Assembly: GCA_958295665.1 (NCBI GenBank)
Contig: OY282558.1
Location: forward strand, 117,964,728-118,028,727
From: Tipula vernalis
Lineage: Eukaryota; Arthropoda; Insecta; Diptera; Tipulidae
DNA: 64,000 nt
Direction of reading: 5' to 3'
Shown: one piece after another, positions 45,001 through 58,955 of the stretch
Layout: each line of letters begins with the position of its first letter
Position numbering within the stretch: the stretch's first letter is position 1
The notes under the pieces: generated by a model
What the model was told of the DNA's origin: nothing
What the model saw: only the letters and a program-made list of their open reading frames with translations
Database searches by the model: none
Translations under genes and position numbers: made by a program

Positions 45001-46993
45001 TGAAAGAACACCCCTTAATATGTAACTCACATAATTCAAATCCCGGTGAAATCTCGGTGAGCTGGCCAATCCTCTATATAGTAAACCACTTAAATCCATT
45101 TAAAAAATACAAAAATTACCATTTATCAACCTCAATAACAAGGTCTATAATCCATCATATCGGAATGGGGCTAATTTTATTTTAAAGACACCCCTTAATA
45201 TGTTACTGACATAATCCAAATCCCGGTGAAAACTCTGTGAGCTGGCCAATCCTCTATATAGTAAACCACTTAAATCCATATAAAAAAAAACAAAAATTAC
45301 CATTTATCAACCTCAATAACAAGGTCTATAATCCATCATATCGGAATGGGGCTAATTTTATTTGAAAGAACGCCCCTTAATATGTTACTCACATAATCCA
45401 AATCCCGGTGAAATCTCGGTGAGCTGGCCAATCCTCTATATAGTAAACCACTTAAATCCATTTAAAAAATACAAAAATTACCATTTATCAACCTCAATAA
45501 CAAGGTCAATAATCCATTATATCGGAATGGGGCTAATTTTATTTGAAAGAACACCCCTTAATATGTTACTCACATAATCCAAATCCCGGTGAAATCTCGG
45601 TGAGCTGGCCAATCCTCTATATAGTAAACCACTTAAATCCATATAAAAAAAAACAAAAATTACCATTTATCAACCTCAATAACAAGGTCTATAATCCATC
45701 ATATCGGAATGGGGCTAATTTTATTTGAAAGAACGCCCCTTAATATGTTACTCACATAATCCAAATCCCGGTGAAATCTCGGTGAGCTGGCCAATCCTCT
45801 ATATAGTAAACCACTTAAATCCATTTAAAAAATACAAAAATTACCATTTATCAACCTCAATAACAAGGTCAATAATCCATCATATCGGAATGGGGCTAAT
45901 TTTATTTGAAAGAACACCCCTTAATATGTTACTCACATAATCCAAATCCCGGTGAAATCTCGGTGAGCTGGCCAATCCTCTATATAGTAAACCACTTAAA
46001 TCCATTTAAAAAATACAAAAATTACCATTTATCAACCTCAATAACAAGGTCAATAATCCATCATATCGGAATGGGGCTAATTTTATTTGAAAGAACACCC
46101 CTTAATATGTTACTCACATAATCCAAATCCCGGTGAAAACTCTGTGAGCTGGCCAATCCTCTATATAGTAAACCACTTAAATCCATATAAAAAAAAACAA
46201 AAATTACCATTTATCAACCTCAATAACAAGGTCTATAATCTATCATATCGGAATATGGCTAATTTTATTTGAAAGAACACCCCTTAATATGTAACTCACA
46301 TAATCCAAATCCCGGTGAAATCTCGGTGAGCTGGCCAATCCTCTATATAGTAAACCACTTAAATCCATTTAAAAAAAACAAAAATTACCATTTATCAACC
46401 TCAATAACAAGGCCTATAATCCATCATATCGGAATGGGGCTAATTTTATTTGAAAGAACACCCCTTAATATGTTACTCACATAAACCAAATCCCGGTGAA
46501 ATCTCAATGAGCTGGCCAATCCTCTATATAGTAAACCACTTAAATCCATTTAAAAAATACAAAAATTACCATTTATCAACCTCAATAACAAGGTCTATAA
46601 TCCATCATATCGGAATGGGGCTAATTTTATTTGAAAGACACCCCTTAATATGTTTCTGACATAATCCAAATCCCGGTGAAATCTCTGTGAGCTGGCCAAT
46701 CCTCTATATAGTAAACCATTTAAATCCATATAAAAAAAACAAAAATTACCATTTATCAACCTCAATAACAAGGTCTATAATCCATCATATCGGAATGGGG
46801 CTAATTTTATTTGAAAGAACACCCCTTAATATGTTACTGACATAATCCAAATCCCGGTGAAAATTCTGTGAGCTGGCCAATCCTCTATATAGTAAACCAC
46901 TTAAATCCATATAAAAAAAAAACAAAAATTACCATTTATCAACCTCAATAACAAGGTCTATAATCCATCATATCGGAATGGGGCTAATTTTAT

Positions 46994-49915
46994 TTGAAAG
47001 AACACCCCTTAATATGTTACTCACATAATCCAAATCCCGGTGAAATCTCGGTGAGCTGGCCAATCCTCTATATAGTAAACCACTTAAATCCATTTAAAAA
47101 ATACAAAAATTACCATTTATCAACCTCAATAACAAGGTCTATAATCCATCATATCGGAATGGGGCTAATTTTATTTGAAAGAACACCCCTTAATATGTTA
47201 CTCACATAATCCAGATCCCGGTGAAAACTCTGTGAGCTGGCCAATCCTCTATAAAGTAAACCACTTAAATCCATATAAAAAAACAAAAATTACCATTTAT
47301 CAACCTCAATAACAAGGTCTATAATCCATCATATCGGAATGAGGCTAATTTTATTTGAAAGAACACCCCTTAATATGTAACCCACATAATCCAAATCCCG
47401 GTGAAATCTCGGTGAGCTGGCCAATCCTCTATATAGTAAACCACTTAAATCCATATAAAAAATACAAAAATTACCATTTATCAACCTCTATAACAAGGTC
47501 TATAATCCATCATATCGAAATGGGGCTAATTTTATTTGAAAGAACACCCCTTAATATGTTACTCACATAATCCAAATCCCGGTGAAATCTCTGTGAGCTG
47601 GCCAATCCTCTATATAGTAAACCACTTAAATCCATTTTAAAAATACAAAAATTACCATTTATCAACCTCAATAACAAGGTCTATAATCCATCATATCGGA
47701 ATGGGGCTAATTTTATTTGAAAGAACACCCCTTAATATGTTACTCACATAATCCAAATCCCGGTGAAATCTCGGTGAGCTGGCCAATCCTCTATATAGTA
47801 AACCACTTAAATCCATTTAAAAAATACAAAAATTACCATTTATCAACCTCAATAACAAGGTCTATAATCCATCATATCGGAATGGGGCTAATTTTATTTG
47901 AAAGAACACCCCTTAATATGTTACTCACATAATCCAAATCCCGGTGAAATCTCGGTGAGCTGGCCAATCCTCTATATAGTAAACCACTTAAATCCATTTA
48001 AAAAATACAAAAATTACCATTTATCAACCTCAATAACAAGGTCTATAATCCATCATATCGGAATGGGGCTAATTTTATTTGAAAGAACACCCCTTAATAT
48101 GTTACTCACATAATCCAAATCCCGTTAAAAACTCTGTGAGCTGGCCAATCCTCTATACAGTAAACCAATTAAATCCATATAAAAAATACAAAAATTACCA
48201 TTTATCAACCTCAATAACAAGGTCTATAATCTATCATATCGGAATATGGCTAATTTTATTTGAAAGAACACCCCTTAATATGTAACTCACATAATCCAAA
48301 TCCCGGTGAAATCTCGGTGAGCTGGCCAATCCTCTATAAAGTAAACCACTTAAATCCATTTAAAAAATACAAAAATTACCATTTATCAACCTCAATAACA
48401 AGGTCTATAATCCATCATATCGGAATGGGGCTAATTTTATTTGAAAGAACACCCCTTAATATGTTACTCACATAATCCAAATCCCGGTGAAATCTCTGTG
48501 AGCTAGCCAATCTTCTATATAGTAAACCACTTAAATCCATATAAAAAAAACAAAAATTACCATTTATCAACCTCAATAACAAGGTCTATAATCCATCATA
48601 TCGGAATGGGGCTAATTTTATTTGAAAGAACACCCCTTAATATGTAACTCACATAATCCAAATCCCGGTGAAATCTCGGTGAGCTGGCCAATCCTCTATA
48701 TAGTAAACCACTTAAATCCATATAAAAAATACAAAAATTACCATTTATCAACCTCTATAACAAGGTCTATAATCCATCATATCGGAATGGGGCTAATTTT
48801 ATTTGAAAGAACACCCCTTAATATGTTACTCACATAATCCAAATCCCGGTGAAATCTCGGTGAGCTGGCCAATCCTCTATATAGTAAACCACTTAAATCC
48901 ATTTAAAAAATACAAAAATTACCATTTATCAACCTCAATAACAAGGTCTATAATCCATCATATCGGAATGGGGCTAATTTTATTTGAAAGACACCCCTTA
49001 ATATGTTTCTGACATAATCCAAATCCCGGTGAAATCTCTGTGAGCTGGCCAATCCTCTATATAGTAAACCATTTAAATCCATATAAAAAAAACAAAAATT
49101 ACCATTTATCAACCTCTATAACAAGGTCTATAATTCATCATATCGGAATGGGGCTAATTTTATTTGAAAGAACACCCCTTAATATGTAACTCACATAATC
49201 CAAATCCCGGTGAAATGTCGGTGAGCTGGCCAATCCTCTATAAAGTAAACCACTTAAATCCATATAAAAAAAAACAAAAATTACCATTTATCAACCTCAA
49301 TAACAAGGTCTATAATCCATCATATCGGAATATGGCTAATTTTATTTGAAAGAACACCCCTTAATATGTAACTCACATAATCCAAATCCCGGTGAAATCT
49401 CGGTGAGCTGGCTAATCCTCTATATAGTAAACCACTTAAATCCATATAAAAAATACAAAAATTACCATTTATCAACCTCTATAACAAGGTCTATAATCCA
49501 TCATATCGGAATGGGGCTAATTTTATTTGAAAGAACACCCCTTAATATGTAACTCACATAATCTAAATCCCGGTGAAATCTCGGTGAGCTGGCCAATCCT
49601 CTATAAAGTAAACCACTTAAATCCATCTAAAAAAAAACAAAAATTACCATTTATCAACCTCAATAACAAGGTCTATAATCCATCATATCGGAATGGGGCT
49701 AATTTTAATTGAAAGAACACCCCTTAATATGTAACTCACATAATCCAAATCCCGGTGAAATCTCGGTGAGCTGGCTAATCCTCTATATAGTAAACCACTT
49801 AAATCCATATAAAAAATACAAAAATTACCATTTATCAACCTCTATAACAAGGTCTATAATTCATCATATCGGAATGGGGCTAATTTTATTTGAAAGAACA
49901 CCCCTTAATATGTAA
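46994..49915 (+). repeat. Satellite segment duplicated at 58956-62249
   Basis: Rare variants such as gtaacccacataatcc (47377 and 59339), ggaatgaggct (47336 and 59298) and taattttaattgaaag (49702 and 62027) recur in the same order. The offset is 11962 bp at first and 12324-12325 bp later, so two monomers were gained between. Confidence 0.75.
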
Positions 49916-50072
49916 CTCACATAATCCAAATCCCGGTGAAATGTCGGTGAGCTGGCCAATCCTCTATAAAGTAAACCACTTAAATCCATATAAAAAAAAA
50001 ACAAAAATTACCATTTATCAACCTCAATAACAAGGTCTATAATCCATCATATCGGAATGGGGCTAATTTTAT

Positions 50073-53000
50073 TTGAAAGAACACCCCTTAATATGTAACT
50101 CACATAATCCAAATCCCGGTGAAATCTCGGTGAGCTGGCTAATCCTCTATATAGTAAACCACTTAAATCCATATAAAAAATACAAAAATGACCATTTATC
50201 AACCTCTATAACAAGGTCTATAATCCATCATATCGGAATGGGGCTAATTTTATTTGAAAGAACACCCCTTAATATGTTACTCACATAATCCAAATCCCGG
50301 TGAAATGTCGGTGAGCTGGCCAATCCTCTATAAAGTAAACCACTTAAATCCATATAAAAAAAAACAAAAATTACCATTTATCAACCTTAATAACAAGGTC
50401 TATAATCCATCATATCGGAATATGGCTAATTTTATTTGAAAGAACACCCCTTAATATGTAACTCACATAATCCAAATCCCGGTGAAATCTCGGTGAGCTG
50501 GCTAATCCTCTATATAGTAAAACCACTTAAATCCATATAAAAAATACAAAAATTACCATTTATCAACCTCTATAACAAGGTCTATAATCCATCATATCGG
50601 AATGGGGCTAATTTTATTTGAAAGACACCCCTTAATATGTTACTCACATAATCCAAATCCCGGTGAAATGTCGGTGAGCTGGCCAATCCTCTATAAAGTA
50701 AACCACTTAAATCCATATAAAAAAAAACAAAAATTACCATTTATCAACCTCAATAACAAGGTCTATAATCCATCATATCGGAATGGGGCTAATTTTATTT
50801 GAAAGACACCCCTTAATATGTTACTCACATAATCCAAATCCCGGTGAAATGTCGGTGAGCTGGCCAATCCTCTATAAAGTAAACCACTTAAATCCATATA
50901 AAAAAAAACAAAAATTACCATTTATCAACCTCAATAACAAGGTCTATAATCCATCATATCGGAATGGGGCTAATTTTATTTGAAAGAACACCCCTTAATA
51001 TGTTACTCACATAATCCAAATCGCGGTGAAATCTCGGTGAGCTGGCCAATCCTCTATATAGTAAACCACTTAAATCCATATAAAAAATACAAAAATTACC
51101 ATTTATCAACCTCTATAACAAGGTCTATAATCCATCATATCGGAATGGGGCTAATTTTATTTGAAAGAACACCCCTTAATATGTTACTCACATAATCCAA
51201 ATCCCGGTGAAATGTCGGTGAGCTGGCCAATCCTCTATAAAGTAAACCACTTAAATCCATATAAAAAAAAACAAAAATTACCATTTATCAACCTCAATAA
51301 CAAGGTCTATAATCCATCATATCGGAATATGGCTAATTTTATTTGAAAGAACACCCCTTAATATGTAACTCACATAATCCAAATCCCGGTGAAATCTCGG
51401 TGAGCTGGCTAATCCTCTATATAGTAAACCAGTTAAATCCATATAAAAAATACAAAAATTACCATTTATCAACCTCTATAACAAGGTCTATAATCCATCA
51501 TATCGGAATGGGGCTAATTTTATTTGAAAGAACACCCCTTAATATGTTACTCACATAATCCAAATCCCGGTGAAATGTCGGTGAGCTGGCCAATCCTCTA
51601 TAAAGTAAACCACTTAAATCCATATAAAAAAAAACAAAAATTACCATTTATCAACCTCAATAACAAGGTCTATAATCCATCATATCGGAATATGGCTAAT
51701 TTTATTTGAAAGAACACCCCTTAATATGTAACTCACATAATCCAAATCCCGGTGAAATCTCGGTGAGCTGGCTAATCCTCTATATAGTAAAACCACTTAA
51801 ATCCATATAAAAAATACAAAAATTACCATTTATCAACCTCTATAACAAGGTCTATAATCCATCATATCGGAATGGGGCTAATTTTATTTGAAAGACACCC
51901 CTTAATATGTTACTCACATAATCCAAATCCCGGTGAAATGTCGGTGAGCTGGCCAATCCTCTATAAAGTAAACCACTTAAATCCATATAAAAAAAAACAA
52001 AAATTACCATTTATCAACCTCAATAACAAGGTCTATAATCCATCATATCGGAATGGGGCTAATTTTATTTGAAAGACACCCCTTAATATGTTACTCACAT
52101 AATCCAAATCCCGGTGAAATGTCGGTGAGCTGGCCAATCCTCTATAAAGTAAACCACTTAAATCCATATAAAAAAAAACAAAAATTACCATTTATCAACC
52201 TCAATAACAAGGTCTATAATCCATCATATCGGAATGGGGCTAATTTTATTTGAAAGAACACCCCTTAATATGTTACTCACATAATCCAAATCGCGGTGAA
52301 ATCTCGGTGAGCTGGCCAATCCTCTATATAGTAAACCACTTAAATCCATATAAAAAATACAAAAATTACCATTTATCAACCTCTATAACAAGGTCTATAA
52401 TCCATCATATCGGAATGGGGCTAATTTTATTTGAAAGAACACCCCTTAATATGTTACTCACATAATCCAAATCCCGGTGAAATGTTGGTGAGCTGGCCAA
52501 TCCTCTATAAAGTAAACCACTTAAATCCATATAAAAAAAAACAAAAATTACCATTTATCAACCTCAATAACAAGGTCTATAATCCATCATATCGGAATAT
52601 GGCTAATTTTATTTGAAAGAACACCCCTTAATATGTAACTCACATAATCCAAATCCCGGTGAAATCTCGGTGAGCTGGCTAATCCTCTATATAGTAAACC
52701 AGTTAAATCCATATAAAAAATACAAAAATTACCATTTATCAACCTCTATAACAAGGTCTATAATCCATCATATCGGAATGGGGCTAATTTTATTTGAAAG
52801 AACACCCCTTAATATGTTACTCACATAATCCAAATCCCGGTGAAATGTCGGTGAGCTGGCCAATCCTCTATAAAGTAAACCACTTAAATCCATATAAAAA
52901 AAAACAAAAATTACCATTTATCAACCTCAATAACAAGGTCTATAATCCATCATATCGGAATATGGCTAATTTTATTTGAAAGAACACCCCTTAATATGTA

Positions 53001-53882
53001 ACTCACATAATCCAAATCCCGGTGAAATCTCGGTGAGCTGGCTAATCCTCTATATAGTAAAACCACTTAAATCCATATAAAAAATACAAAAATTACCATT
53101 TATCAACCTCTATAACAAGGTCTATAATCCATCATATCGGAATGGGGCTAATTTTATTTGAAAGACACCCCTTAATATGTTACTCACATAATCCAAATCC
53201 CGGTGAAATGTCGGTGAGCTGGCCAATCCTCTATAAAGTAAACCACTTAAATCCATATAAAAAAAAACAAAAATTACCATTTATCAACCTCAATAACAAG
53301 GTCTATAATCCATCATATCGGAATGGGGCTAATTTTATTTGAAAGACACCCCTTAATATGTTACTCACATAATCCAAATCCCGGTGAAATGTCGGTGAGC
53401 TGGCCAATCCTCTATAAAGTAAACCACTTAAATCCATATAAAAAAAAACAAAAATTACCATTTATCAACCTCAATAACAAGGTCTATAATCCATCATATC
53501 GGAATGGGGCTAATTTTATTTGAAAGAACACCCCTTAATATGTTACTCACATAATCCAAATCGCGGTGAAATCTCGGTGAGCTGGCCAATCCTCTATATA
53601 GTAAACCACTTAAATCCATATAAAAAATACAAAAATTACCATTTATCAACCTCTATAACAAGGTCTATAATCCATCATATCGGAATGGGGCTAATTTTAT
53701 TTGAAAGAACACCCCTTAATATGTTACTCACATAATCCAAATCCCGGTGAAATGTCGGTGAGCTGGCCAATCCTCTATAAAGTAAACCACTTAAATCCAT
53801 ATAAAAAAAAACAAAAATTACCATTTATCAACCTCAATAACAAGGTCTATAATCCATCATATCGGAATGGGGCTAATTTTAT
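50073..53882 (+). repeat. Heptameric higher-order unit, 1270 bp, three tandem copies
   Basis: Copies 50073-51342, 51343-52612 and 52613-53882. Marker changes repeat at 1270 bp: the extra base in agtaaaaccac (50521, 51791, 53061), aaatcgcggtg (51019, 52289, 53559) and ggaatatggc. The copies are almost identical, so the amplification is very recent. Confidence 0.88.
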
Positions 53883-54607
53883 TTGAAAGAACACCCCTTA
53901 ATATGTTACTAACTTAATCCAAATCCCGGTGAAATCTCGGTGAGCTGGCCAATCCTCTATATAGTAAACCACTTAAATCCATTTAAAAAATACAAAAATT
54001 ACCATTTATCAACCTCAATAACAAGGTCTATAATCCATCATATCGGAATGGGGCTAATTTTATTTGAAAGAACACCCCTTAATATGTTACTCACATAATC
54101 CAAATCCCGGTGAAAACTCTGTGAGCTGGCCAATCCTCTATATAGTAAACCATTTAAATCCATATAAAAAAAAACAAAAATTACCATTTATCAACTTCAA
54201 TAACAAGGTCTATAATCCATCATATCGGAATGGGGCTAATTTTATTTGAAAGAAGACCCCTTAATATGTAACTCACATAATCCAAATCCCGGTGAAATCT
54301 CGGTGAGCTGGCTAATCCTCTATATAGTAAACCACTTAAATCCATATAAAAAATACAAAAATTACCATTTATCAACCTCTATAACAAGGTCTATAATCCA
54401 TCATATCGGAATGGGGCTAATTTTATTTGAAAGAACACCCCTTAATATGTTACTCACATAATCCAAATCCCAGTGAAATTTAGGTGAGCTAGCCAATCCT
54501 CTATAAAGTAAACCACTTAAATCCATTTAAAAAATACAAAAATTACCATTTATCAACCTCAATAACAAGGTCTATAATCCATCATATCGGAATGGGGCTA
54601 ATTTTAT

Positions 54608-55912
54608 TTGAAAGAACACCCCTTAATATGTTACTCACATAATCCAAATCCCGTTAAAAACTCTGTGAGCTGGCCAATCCTCTATACAGTAAACCAATTA
54701 AATCCATATAAAAAAAAACAAAAATTACCATTTATCAACCTCAATAACAAGGTCTATAATCCATCATATCGGAATGGGGCTAATTTTATTTGAAAGAACA
54801 CCCCTTAATATGTTACTCACATAATCCAAATCCCGGTGAAATCTCGGTGAGCTGGCCAATCCTCTATATAGTAAACCACTTAAATCCATTTAAAAAATAC
54901 AAAAATTACCATTTATCAACCTCAATAACAAGGTCTATAATCCATCATATCGGAATGGGGCTAATTTTATTTGAAAGAACACCCCTTAATGTGTAACTCA
55001 CATAATCCAAATCCCGTTAAAAACTCTGTGAGCTGGCCAATCCTCTATACAGTAAACCAATTAAATCCATATAAAAAAAAACAAAAATTACCATTTATCA
55101 ACCTCAATAACAAGGTCTATAATCCATCATATCGGAATAGGGCTAATTTTATTTGAAAGAACACCCCTCAATATGTTACTCACATAATCCAAATCCCGGT
55201 GAAATCTCGGTGAGCTGGCCAATCCTCTATATAGTAAACCACTTAAATCCATTTAAAAAATACAAAAATTACCATTTATCAACCTCAATAACAAGGTCTA
55301 TAATCCATCATATCGGAATGGGGCTAATTTTATTTGAAAGAACACCCCTTAATATGTTACTCACATAATCCAAATCCCGTTAAAAACTATGTGAGCTGGC
55401 CAATCCTCTATACAGTAAACCAATTAAATCCATATAAAAAAAAACAAAAATTACCATTTATCAACCTCAATAACAAGGTCTATAATCCATCATATCGGAA
55501 TGGGGCTAATTTTATTTGAAAGAACACCCCTTAATATGTTACTCACATAATCCAAATCCCGGTGAAATCTCGGTGAGCTGGCCAATCCTCTATAAAGTAA
55601 ACCACTTAAATCCATTTAAAAAATACAAAAATTACCATTTATCAACCTCAATAACAAGGTCTATAATCCATCATATCGGAATGGGGCTAATTTTATTTGA
55701 AAGAACACCCCTTAATATGTTACTCACATAATCCAAATCCCGGTGAAATCTCGGTGAGCTGGCCAATCCTCTATATAGTAAACCACTTAAATCCATTTAA
55801 AAAATACAAAAATTACCATTTATCAACCTCAATAACAAGGTCTATAATCCATTATATCGGAATGGGGCTAATTTTATTTGAAAGAACACCCCTTAATATG
55901 TTACTCACATAA
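54608..55912 (+). repeat. Satellite segment repeated at +8150 bp (62758 to the window end)
   Basis: The variants taatgtgtaactc (54988 and 63138), acccctcaatatg (55162 and 63312), gaataggg and aaaactatgtgag recur at exactly 8150 bp, which is 45 monomers. The repeated copy is cut by the window end. Confidence 0.8.
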
Positions 55913-56058
55913 TCCAAATCCCGGCGAAATCTCGGTGAGCTGGCCAATCCTCTATATAGTAAACCACTTAAATCCATTTAAAAAATACAAAAATTACCAT
56001 TTATCAACCTCAATAACAAGGTCTATAATCCATCATATCGGAATGGGGCTAATTTTAT

Positions 56059-58955
56059 TTGAAAGAACACCCCTTAATATGTTACTGACATAATCCAAAT
56101 CCCGGTGAAAACTCTGTGAGCTGGCCAATCCTCTATATAGTAAACCACTTAAATCCATTTAAAAAAAACAAAAATTACCATTTATCAACCTCAATAACAA
56201 GGCCTATAATCCATCATATCGGAATGGGGCTAATTTTATTTGAAAGAACACCCCTTAATATGTTACTCACATAAACCAAATCCCGGTGAAATCTCGGTGA
56301 GCTGGCCAATCCTCTATATAGTAAACCACTTAAATCCATTTAAAAAATACAAAAATTACCATTTATCAACCTCAATAACAAGGTCTATAATCCATCATAT
56401 CGGAATGGGGCTAATTTTATTTGAAAGACACCCCTTAATATGTTTCTGACATAATCCAAATCCCGGTGAAATCTCTGTGAGCTGGCCAATCCTCTATATA
56501 GTAAACCATTTAAATCCATATAAAAAAAACAAAAATTACCATTTATCAACCTCAATAACAAGGTCTATAATCCATCATATCGGAATGGGGCTAATTTTAT
56601 TTGAAAGAACACCCCTTAATATGTTACTGACATAATCCAAATCCCGGTGAAAACTCTGTGAGCTGGCCAATCCTCTATATAGTAAACCACTTAAATCCAT
56701 ATAAAAAAAAACAAAAATTACCATTTATCAACCTCAATAACAAGGTCTATAATCCATCATATCGGAATATGGCTAATTTTATTTGAAAGAACACCCCTTA
56801 ATATGTTACTCACATAATCCAAATCCCGGTGAAATCTCGGTGAGCTGGCCAATCCTCTATATAGTAAACCACTTAAATCCATTTAAAAAAAACAAAAATT
56901 ACCATTTATCAACCTCAATAACAAGGCCTATAATCCATCATATCGGAATGGGGCTAATTTTATTTGAAAGAACACCCCTTAATATGTTACTCACATAAAC
57001 CAAATCCCGGTGAAATCTCGGTGAGCTGGCCAATCCTCTATATAGTAAACCACTTAAATCCATTTAAAAAATACAAAAATTACCATTTATCAACCTCAAT
57101 AACAAGGTCTATAATCCATCATATCGGAATGGGGCTAATTTTATTTGAAAGACACCCCTTAATATGTTTCTGACATAATCCAAATCCCGGTGAAATCTCT
57201 GTGAGCTGGCCAATCCTCTATATAGTAAACCATTTAAATCCATATAAAAAAAACAAAAATTACCATTTATCAACCTCAATAACAAGGTCTATAATCCATC
57301 ATATCGGAATGGGGCTAATTTTATTTGAAAGAACACCCCTTAATATGTTACTGACATAATCCAAATCCCGGTGAAAACTCTGTGAGCTGGCCAATCCTCT
57401 ATATAGTAAACCACTTAAATCCATATAAAAAAAAACAAAAATTACCATTTATCAACCTCAATAACAAGGTCTATAATCTATCATATCGAAATATGGCTAA
57501 TTTTATTTGAAAGAACACCCCTTAATATGTAACTCACATAATCCAAATCCCGGTGAAATCTCGGTGAGCTGGCCAATCCTCTATATAGTAAACCACTTAA
57601 ATCCATTTAAAAAAAACAAAAATTACCATTTATCAACCTCAATAACAAGGCCTATAATCCATCATATCGGAATGGGGCTAATTTTATTTGAAAGAACACC
57701 CCTTAATATGTTACTCACATAAACCAAATCCCGGTGAAATCTCGGTGAGCTGGCCAATCCTCTATATAGTAAACCACTTAAATCCATTTAAAAAATACAA
57801 AAATTACCATTTATCAACCTCAATAACAAGGTCTATAATCCATCATATCGGAATGGGGCTAATTTTATTTGAAAGACACCCCTTAATATGTTTCTGACAT
57901 AATCCAAATCCCGGTGAAATCTCTGTGAGCTGGCCAATCCTCTATATAGTAAACCATTTAAATCCATATAAAAAAAACAAAAATTACCATTTATCAACCT
58001 CAATAACAAGGTCTATAATCCATCATATCGGAATGGGGCTAATTTTATTTGAAAGAACACCCCTTAATATGTTACTGACATAATCCAAATCCCGGTGAAA
58101 ACTCTGTGAGCTGGCCAATCCTCTATATAGTAAACCACTTAAATCCATATAAAAAAAAACAAAAATTACCATTTATCAACCTCAATAACAAGGTCTATAA
58201 TCCATCATATCGGAATATGGCTAATTTTATTTGAAAGAACACCCCTTAATATGTTACTCACATAATCCAAATCCCGGTGAAATCTCGGTGAGCTGGCCAA
58301 TCCTCTATATAGTAAACCACTTAAATCCATTTAAAAAAAACAAAAATTACCATTTATCAACCTCAATAACAAGGCCTATAATCCATCATATCGGAATGGG
58401 GCTAATTTTATTTGAAAGAACACCCCTTAATATGTTACTCACATAAACCAAATCCCGGTGAAATCTCGGTGAGCTGGCCAATCCTCTATATAGTAAACCA
58501 CTTAAATCCATTTAAAAAATACAAAAATTACCATTTATCAACCTCAATAACAAGGTCTATAATCCATCATATCGGAATGGGGCTAATTTTATTTGAAAGA
58601 CACCCCTTAATATGTTTCTGACATAATCCAAATCCCGGTGAAATCTCTGTGAGCTGGCCAATCCTCTATATAGTAAACCATTTAAATCCATATAAAAAAA
58701 ACAAAAATTACCATTTATCAACCTCAATAACAAGGTCTATAATCCATCATATCGGAATGGGGCTAATTTTATTTGAAAGAACACCCCTTAATATGTTACT
58801 GACATAATCCAAATCCCGGTGAAAATTCTGTGAGCTGGCCAATCCTCTATATAGTAAACCACTTAAATCCATATAAAAAAAAAACAAAAATTACCATTTA
58901 TCAACCTCAATAACAAGGTCTATAATCCATCATATCGGAATGGGGCTAATTTTAT
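56059..58955 (+). repeat. Tetrameric higher-order unit, 724 bp, four tandem copies
   Basis: The variant aaggcctataatcc occurs at 56199, 56923, 57647 and 58371, spaced 724 bp, along with cataaaccaaatcc and atgtttctgac at the same spacing. A single copy of the same tetramer lies at about 46269-46993, so this block is an expanded version of it. Confidence 0.88.
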
